Shown here piece by piece: positions 61,501-64,000 of a DNA stretch of 64,000 nucleotides (position 1 is the first letter of the stretch; every line of letters starts with the position of its first letter). A program made the translations under genes and the position numbers. The DNA lies in the NCBI GenBank assembly GCA_023101725.1, contig JALJCO010007813.1, forward strand, positions 1-64,000. The letters run 5' to 3'. The notes below the pieces were generated by a model, which saw only the letters and a list, made by a program, of their open reading frames with translations, had not been told where the DNA came from and ran no database searches. The DNA is from Atherinomorus stipes (taxonomy: Eukaryota > Chordata > Actinopteri > Atheriniformes > Atherinidae).

Positions 61501-61785
61501 ATTTCTTAAACATTTATTTATTTCATCTTTATTTTTTATTAAAGTGGTGACGCCCTGCAGTCTTAGTGGGACTACAATGGCACTTAGAGATATCTGTTAA
61601 ACTTACCCTCAGACTCTGATTGTATTCATAGAAGGAAAAGATTGTGGCTCAGAAATGCAGTTTCCCTGCTGCTGCAGTTCTTCACATCTCTAAATGTCAG
61701 ACTTGTTTACTCAGGAACCAGTAAGAATGGGACAGCGTTTGGCCTCCAGATGTCTCAGGCAGGATTTTCCGTCCACAATGTGGAG
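25456..61785 (+). CDS. itga11: Integrin alpha-11, 5' part (10 exons, continues past window)
   Basis: Collagen-receptor integrin alpha subunit of the plasma membrane; alpha-11 pairs with beta-1 and binds interstitial collagens. Coding join: 25456-25504, 42957-43071, 58724-58836, 59339-59430, 59669-59783, 59919-60046, 60218-60366, 60454-60598, 61109-61274, 61715-61785 (1143 nt, 381 codons). Every junction has AG/GT and all phases chain without a stop. Residues 1 to about 22 hold the signal peptide; FG-GAP blade 1 spans about 23-92; the I-domain starts near 163 with MIDAS residues D174, S176, S178, T244 and D275. The stretch [17 protein letters not shown] and the I-domain as a whole resemble remembered vertebrate alpha-11 more than alpha-1, -2 or -10. 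The family is near 1190 residues, so about a third is here; the other propeller blades, leg, membrane helix and tail lie beyond 64000. Which teleost paralogue is unknown. Confidence 0.95.
25505..28149 (+). other. itga11 intron 1, first part
   Basis: AT-rich intronic sequence, no exon, RNA gene or firm repeat recognised. A conserved enhancer could be present but cannot be seen from a single sequence. Confidence 0.6.
28150..29704 (-). pseudogene. Tc1-like transposon relic, transposase on minus strand
   Basis: The minus strand carries transposase pieces in order: the helix-turn-helix part around 29560-29330 (ttctgaaatacttagaccag and the metgaRQT region near 29120) and the catalytic part [19 protein letters not shown] followed by WFLEHNNKF at about 28705-28615, which includes the second catalytic Asp region. 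The ends resemble the fish family with cactcaccgg-ccactttatt termini: ctcactggtacctttgtt on the left (interrupted by the element at 28172) and aataaagtggctgggt on the right (29686-29701). Multiple stops and shifts; inactive. Confidence 0.85.
28172..28564. mobile_element. Non-autonomous hAT element inserted in the Tc1 terminal repeat
   Basis: The ends tagggctggacgattatgg and (reverse complement) tagggctggacaattcatcg form terminal inverted repeats. Flanks actggtcc (28164-28171) and actggtac (28565-28572) are a 7/8 target duplication. Inside, repeated atcacgatta motifs lie near both ends. At 393 bp with no coding frame it is a typical hAT MITE. Removing it restores the left terminus of the surrounding Tc1 relic, so it is the younger insertion. 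Confidence 0.88.
29705..31436 (+). other. itga11 intron 1, middle part
   Basis: No gene or clear mobile element. A T run of about 22 lies at 30282-30303. Confidence 0.55.
31437..31602. repeat. T-rich tttagtttt dispersed repeat, block 1
   Basis: Repeated ttagtttagtttt / ttagttatagttagtt units, the same vocabulary as block 2 at 32205-32410 and in the same orientation. These two blocks may be the ends of one interrupted element. Confidence 0.6.
32205..32410. repeat. T-rich tttagtttt dispersed repeat, block 2
   Basis: Contains agtttagttttagttagttt, tatttcagttaactaaat and ends in ttttagttaactataatagc followed by cctgg, the end of an abundant fish repeat. No coding capacity. Confidence 0.65.
32411..35027 (+). 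other. itga11 intron 1, no feature recognised
   Basis: Open frames in 33738-34361 are short, overlapping and without family resemblance or splice framing. Confidence 0.55.
35028..35195 (+). mobile_element. SINE body fragment, same family as 21624 and 57708
   Basis: gaaccactgtggacccctga, caaggtccttaacccccacc and agcagtccactgctctc match the body of the SINE at 57708-57932. The tRNA-like head is absent and the 3' end is more diverged (aatgcagagaatgaatttcc), ending with gattaataaagtatgtc. Confidence 0.75.
35196..37310 (+). other. itga11 intron 1, no gene recognised
   Basis: Non-coding. It includes the C tract at 36513-36534 and short A runs near 35650 and 36068. Confidence 0.55.
36513..36534 (+). 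repeat. Poly-C tract (22)
   Basis: Uninterrupted run of 22 C, the same length as the tract at 1265-1286. Confidence 0.9.
37311..37772. mobile_element. Foldback MITE (hAT-like) split by another repeat
   Basis: The left end cagaggtggccaagtccagt and the right end (reverse complement ctggggtgcccaagtcggct) are inverted. The arms continue with gagagccactatcctccaac and ttttagatgcatcccttct on one side and their complements on the other. Flanks cactagtt and cacttact share only 5 of 8 bases. The arms are separated by the insertion at 37433-37686. Confidence 0.7.
37433..37686 (+). repeat. Common teleost dispersed repeat (atatagcgctttt type), inserted
   Basis: Starts taaatggactgtacttatat and agcgctttttttccagt, continues cgctcaaagcgctttacact and gtgtcttgcccaaggacact, and ends ctcttccacctgagctacag. 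The same repeat is present at 57654-58121. Its end resembles a tRNA-like segment, but the class is not clear to me. Confidence 0.75.
37773..42956 (+). other. itga11 intron 1, last part
   Basis: No gene recognised. It holds a (TTTA)n run near 38957-38979, a run of 24 A at 39731-39754, and a likely repeat tail at about 40285-40330 (gggatgaattaagcttgatt then attga units). Exon 2 starts at 42957. Confidence 0.55.
42957..43071 (+). CDS. itga11: itga11 exon 2: mature N-terminus, FG-GAP blade 1
   Basis: The acceptor is a T-rich tract ending cccaag at 42956; the donor is gtaagg at 43072. It encodes residues 17-54 and two bases of Trp55. The mature N-terminus reads [17 protein letters not shown], followed by FGYTVQQH, the hallmark first strand of the integrin beta-propeller. 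It is separated from exon 1 by a 17,452-bp intron. Confidence 0.95.
43239..44059. mobile_element. Terminal-inverted-repeat element with TTAA-like flanks
   Basis: The left end ggggagacactacaggtaaa and the right end (reverse complement ggcaagacactacaaatagg, then gtaaaaaa) share agacactaca and taaaaa. Flanks are TTAA (43235-43238) and TTCA (44060-44063), consistent with one mutated TTAA duplication. No transposase; the weak frames inside show no family resemblance. It lies just after exon 2 in intron 2. Confidence 0.6.
44060..47451 (+). other. itga11 intron 2, no feature recognised
   Basis: AT-rich with homopolymer runs (T near 44359, A near 45165, T near 46063). No exon or clear mobile element. 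Confidence 0.55.
47452..48346. mobile_element. hAT-like element with gggtgc-type termini
   Basis: The left end taagggtacattcatactg and the right end (reverse complement ttagggtgcaaacacaccaa) are imperfect inverted repeats of a common fish type. Both subterminal regions contain tttggtcc-like motifs (47478, 48222). No target duplication or transposase found. It contains an independent repeat at 47590-47875. Confidence 0.5.
47590..47875. repeat. Dispersed repeat with caacgtct motifs
   Basis: Repeated elements such as agacgttgaaaa, agacgtcgtc, tttcaacgtctaatt and cttttcaaccaaat recur in both orientations. The vocabulary matches an abundant fish repeat whose class I cannot name. Probably inserted in the surrounding hAT-like element. 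Confidence 0.55.
48347..49199 (+). other. itga11 intron 2, no feature recognised
   Basis: Ordinary AT-rich intron sequence up to the sharp change at about 49200. Confidence 0.55.
49200..49905 (+). repeat. G/A-rich low-complexity tract with many G runs
   Basis: From about 49390 the + strand is almost pure purine for roughly 500 nt, with G runs of 8-14 (49408, 49439, 49463, 49608-49627 and others) separated by A-rich pieces. A mirror C/T-rich stretch (cttccttccaccacctcccc) lies at 49242-49275. The reading frames here (49288-49662, 49715-49942) are compositional artefacts. It may be real G-quadruplex/triplex-forming DNA or a badly polished part of the assembly. Confidence 0.8.
49906..56499 (+). 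other. itga11 intron 2, no feature recognised
   Basis: Non-coding. 49950-50330 still looks compositionally unlike its surroundings (more CpG). Homopolymer runs lie near 51722 (A) and 52439 (T). No exon is framed here. Confidence 0.55.
56500..56986. mobile_element. Non-autonomous hAT element with perfect 8-bp target duplication
   Basis: The ends tagggatgta and (right) tacatcccta are inverted. The target duplication agtggcaa is exact at 56492-56499 and 56987-56994, the hAT signature. Subterminal sequence contains gatatc, taccaatata on the left and accataccagtacttggta on the right. At 487 bp with no transposase it is a MITE, and the intact duplication suggests it is among the younger insertions here. 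Confidence 0.88.
57654..58121 (+). repeat. Common teleost dispersed repeat (second copy), split by a SINE
   Basis: The left part 57654-57707 (tgtatttatgttgcacttta, gaccactcaaagcacttt) and the right part 57933-58121 (cactttacactacgtcacat, cagtgtcttgcccaaggaca, ctcttccacctgggctacag) together match the repeat at 37433-37686. The SINE at 57708 separates them. Confidence 0.8.
57708..57932 (-). mobile_element. tRNA-derived SINE inserted in the dispersed repeat
   Basis: Read on the minus strand: gtagtgtcgtgggctttcgt, a B-box-like gggttcgagtcccc, gtgaaccactgtggacccct, caaggtccttaacccccacc, ctggtactactgtacagaga and agccctaatttccctcgggg, then aacagtataacg and an A-rich tail (the T run at 57708-57715 on +). 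The 5' end is slightly truncated in the tRNA head. The target cacttt is duplicated at 57702-57707 and 57933-57938, as expected for LINE-mediated insertion. Confidence 0.85.
58122..58723 (+). other. itga11 intron 2, last part
   Basis: No feature recognised apart from the polypyrimidine tract and acceptor of exon 3 (tctttgtttttgcag). Confidence 0.6.
58724..58836 (+). CDS. itga11: itga11 exon 3: FG-GAP blade 1 continued
   Basis: The acceptor is tttttgcag ending at 58723; the donor is gtatag at 58837. The first base completes Trp55, then [11 protein letters not shown] and QTGDVYKC follow: the GAP portion of the FG-GAP repeat and the conserved Gly-Asp-Val-Tyr-Lys-Cys segment. A Cys in [10 protein letters not shown] probably pairs with the Cys of VYKC, as in related integrins. 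A 15,652-bp intron precedes it. Confidence 0.95.
59339..59430 (+). CDS. itga11: itga11 exon 4: propeller blade 2 start
   Basis: Acceptor ctctcaag ends at 59338; donor gtgagg starts at 59431. It encodes [17 protein letters not shown], then [13 protein letters not shown] to residue 123. The VSERKD-MRLG and NPKDNSF strings are characteristic of alpha-11. NVS at its start is a possible N-glycosylation sequon. Confidence 0.95.
59669..59783 (+). CDS. itga11: itga11 exon 5: cysteine-rich segment before the I-domain
   Basis: Acceptor tgtttcag ends at 59668; donor gtgagc starts at 59784. It encodes residues 124-161 with [11 protein letters not shown] and [15 protein letters not shown]. The three cysteines match the pattern of the blade 2 strands that precede the I-domain in collagen-binding alphas. 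N147-A-S is a potential glycosylation site. The exon ends in phase 1, completed by the following Arg codon. Confidence 0.95.
59919..60046 (+). CDS. itga11: itga11 exon 6: I-domain start with DxSxS MIDAS motif
   Basis: Acceptor atattcag ends at 59918; donor gtgtgt starts at 60047. The exon begins the VWA/I domain: [17 protein letters not shown] gives MIDAS residues D174, S176 and S178, followed by [18 protein letters not shown] (helix 1) and GPGQIQ. The DGSNSIYPW string is shared by collagen-binding alpha subunits. Confidence 0.97.
60218..60366 (+). CDS. itga11: itga11 exon 7: I-domain middle, MIDAS threonine
   Basis: It follows a short intron whose acceptor lies in a G-rich stretch (ggggtag ending at 60217) with a T tract further upstream, an unusual but readable acceptor. 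It encodes [19 protein letters not shown] through [16 protein letters not shown] (residues 205-254). T244 in the GGEETNT loop corresponds to the MIDAS threonine of this family. The exon ends in phase 2 at gtacag; the following 87-nt intron is unusual (see findings). Confidence 0.95.
60454..60598 (+). CDS. itga11: itga11 exon 8: I-domain, MIDAS aspartate
   Basis: Acceptor gttcttacag ends at 60453; donor gtgagt starts at 60599. It encodes [20 protein letters not shown], then [20 protein letters not shown] and ITRYAIA (residues 255-302). D275 in VITDGESHD is the last MIDAS ligand. Acidic and basic residues around GGRRGAKK match alpha-11 rather than alpha-1 or alpha-2 as remembered. Confidence 0.97.
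61109..61274 (+). CDS. itga11: itga11 exon 9: I-domain C-terminal half
   Basis: Acceptor ctccgcag ends at 61108. It encodes [38 protein letters not shown], then [18 protein letters not shown]: the GYYNRR C-helix region and the terminal helix whose movement controls I-domain affinity. NVT is a potential glycosylation site. The donor must be gttgtg at 61275, needed for phase and for the match of the next exon; T at +3 makes it weak. Confidence 0.95.
61715..61785 (+). CDS. itga11: itga11 exon 10: linker from I-domain back to propeller
   Basis: Acceptor tttactcag ends at 61714; donor gtgagt starts at 61786. It encodes [20 protein letters not shown] and NVE (residues 358-381), matching the alpha-11 segment after FSLEG. 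N362-G-T is a sequon in the same place as one remembered in human alpha-11. The phase-0 end agrees with the next known exon, which is not in this window. Confidence 0.95.
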
Positions 61786-64000
61786 GTGAGTCTGACTTCT
61801 CCTCTGGGGTTGTCTTATACCATCTGTCTATGTGTGAAACAACACACATTGTCACAATCTGGTGCATCATAGGCCTTCCCATTTATCACTTTCGTCCCCC
61901 CTGTGGTGCCTGCTGTGTGGCCCCAGAGGTTTAGGTCACCCTGATTTAGGAGCCAATGACAGACAGACAAGCCTTTTTCCACTTCGACCATGCAATGATA
62001 GGAAATAAGACACCACTTGTTCCCTTGGGAAACATATTAGTGGGGGGATTGAGACTGTTCTGCCTCAGAATGAAATCTTTTCCTTTTGCTTCCAAGAAGT
62101 TTTTTGCTTGCATCTGAGAGCAGATCGTTGCAGGTGTGCTGGTTTGTAGTGCAACACAGCTGGAAAAGCAAGATAAGGTACAACCTCTACTGTACCTGCT
62201 GGTCATAGCAGATAATCAATTTTCATTCCTCTCCTCTTGGCTTTGCCGATTACACTGCTTTGATTTTCCGGGCCCCCTTCACAGTGGAGTTTGTCGAGGG
62301 AGAAATAAATATATTCAATAAATCTGCAGCAGAATTTGCAGCTGGGTGGTATGGAGGGCTGGAAATTTTGTCCACAAGTCCAGATTCCAAAGAGGCTCAA
62401 CAACACCAACTTGAGTGTTGAGAGAGGGATAATGTTTTGGAAAGAATGTTGTTGCTTTAAAGGAGAAAAGCAGTCTTGAGGGCCCAGATGGTTTTAGTGA
62501 ACGTGATTAGTGCCAACTCTGAAGGAGGCTTGTGTCATATACCTTACAGACGTCTCATGTATCTGCATGCATACAGTAGCAACTTTCTACTGTATGTTTT
62601 CTGTTTCCTGTTACCAAATACTGGCGAAATAAAAGAAAGGCTTTTGGTTTGGGTAAAAATGGGCAAATTGCCATCCAGATTATAAATTACTTATGTGTTG
62701 TGAATATAAAGCAAAAAGCCTATATTCCTTATTCAATGATGCATATGTACAGTATGTAGAAGCACAGCTCTGGCATGTTTTTGGTGTGATAAAGAGTCGG
62801 CACTCTCAAACAAAGTGAAGCATATGCTGGTTCATGTAACTGCTGCAGAAATAGGTTGCTGCTTTATGAACTGTTTTGGGGTTTCATCCATTTGCCATGG
62901 AGACCATTTTGGCCAAAACAGAAAACCACACTGGCATAGCGTTGCTGTTAAAGAGTGACGTCGTGCAAGCGTGGTGGGCAGACAATTCCATCTTTCAGGA
63001 GGGAATCACAAATCTCCCAGTGCACGCTAATACCCTGGAAAGTGTGTTGTCTGCAGAATTGTGTACTGAAAAGAGAAAACTAGACTCATTAAGCAGACGA
63101 ACCCTCCAATCACAACATCAGAGATACACAGTCTGGTGACCTGTGGAATATAGAAAAATCCCTTCCATAATCCGCTTGGTGTTCACAGTTAATTGCACTG
63201 GCTGGTTTGTTTCTGCTCTTGGAAATAAAGTTAAAGAATACACTGATAAAGACTTAATAGTGCTTTGATAAGCTGGAAGGCTTTCTGTCTTGTAGCTTAT
63301 TATTGTGTGGAAATGTCCCACTTTGTTGATTACTTTCCAGTTTTAGCAGTAAGAAGATGCATGATGTTATGATTTAGTGGACTCTTTCAGCAGAAGGATT
63401 CAGTGGAGAGCTTGTGGCTATTAAATGAGTTAATCAGTCAATATGGGCCCTTATATCCATCCCAAATGACAAAAAGAGCTTTGGATTAGGAGCTTGGATG
63501 GTATAGTATGTGCTATCAAGATGAACTTGAGGAAGATGATATTATCAGTACATTCTGATTTCCAATACATCTCATACTGATACTTGGTAAAGGGCCAACC
63601 CCCCTTCTTATTCAGTGTTCTTTACTGACACTTTCGAATGCACAAGAAACTACTCCACAGCTGCATAACATTGGTTATCCCGCTGCAGATGTAAATAATG
63701 CATGGTAAAAGTAAATTAAGACAGGAAAACATTCGTAGGGCTGGCTTATCGATTAAAAAATAAACTTCATGAGGCAGCCCGAGAGCAGGAAGGGGATAGG
63801 CTACTGACACACATGCACGGGAACGGTGCCCAACATCAGCATTGAGACTGCTACTTTGTACTTTCCTTTTCAATTTCCTTATTAAAACAATTCTCTTCTC
63901 TTGAAATTTTCAATACTCAGGTATTTTACTGAGTGCTCCATAAAGAGTAAAATAGTGTCTTTTTGCAGAGGGAAAATTCTCCCCACTGCATCTCATGACT
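61786..64000 (+). other. itga11 intron 10 (partial)
   Basis: The next coding exon should begin with codons for DGVLLGAVGAYDW-like sequence; none is present to the window end, so intron 10 exceeds 2.2 kb. Open frames here (for example 62876-63139) have no family resemblance. No repeat is recognised. Confidence 0.65.

Noticed and set aside
1..64000. CRISPR arrays, prokaryotic operons, integrated virus or LTR retrotransposon
   Set aside because: No regularly spaced identical repeats, no polycistronic coding, and no LTR pair, primer-binding site or gag/pol-like frame was seen on either strand.

Overview
This is a vertebrate genomic window, almost certainly from a ray-finned (teleost) fish. It has one gene split by very long introns, AT-rich non-coding DNA, and a repeat load typical of fish: Tc1/mariner relics, many non-autonomous hAT elements, a TTAA-flanked foldback element, L2-type LINE ends and tRNA-derived SINEs. 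The species cannot be named from this sequence. No bacterial, plasmid or viral gene organisation is present.

The only protein-coding gene I can identify is the 5' third of an integrin alpha-11 gene (itga11; which fish paralogue is undetermined) on the + strand. Ten coding exons can be placed from 25456 to 61785. Their splice phases chain perfectly into 381 codons: signal peptide, first FG-GAP blade, and the inserted VWA/I domain with its complete metal site (DxSxS, Thr, Asp), plus the start of the return to the propeller. Introns 1 (17.5 kb) and 2 (15.7 kb) are huge, while exons 3-10 lie in a compact 3.1 kb. The remaining exons lie beyond position 64000.

Region by region. 1-24 kb: intergenic, no convincing gene; a Tc1 transposase relic (about 4.1-5.0 kb), a Harbinger-like end and L2 LINE 3' end (8.0-8.8 kb), a 1.0-kb hAT-type element (9573-10607), a large inverted repeat (11.3-12.3 kb), a reverse-transcriptase fragment (15.4-15.6 kb) and an orphan exon-like block (15819-15886). 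19.4-24.9 kb: a stack of nested elements ending about 570 bp before the itga11 start codon. 25.5-43.0 kb (intron 1): a Tc1 relic with a hAT element inserted in its terminal repeat, T-rich dispersed repeat blocks, a SINE, and a foldback MITE split by another repeat. 43.1-58.7 kb (intron 2): a terminal-inverted-repeat element, a second hAT-like element carrying another repeat, a remarkable G/A-rich tract, a hAT element with a perfect 8-bp target duplication, and a repeat split by a SINE. 58.7-61.8 kb: the compact integrin exons. 61.8-64 kb: intron 10, nothing recognised.

The most interesting observations are in the integrin splicing (an 87-nt stop-free, in-frame intron inside the I-domain; a weak donor whose read-through would end the protein right after the I-domain), the layered transposon insertions that give relative ages, and the anomalous purine tract. 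I found no evidence for a new multi-gene system. All assignments are from reading the sequence and recalling family features; nothing was searched against a database.
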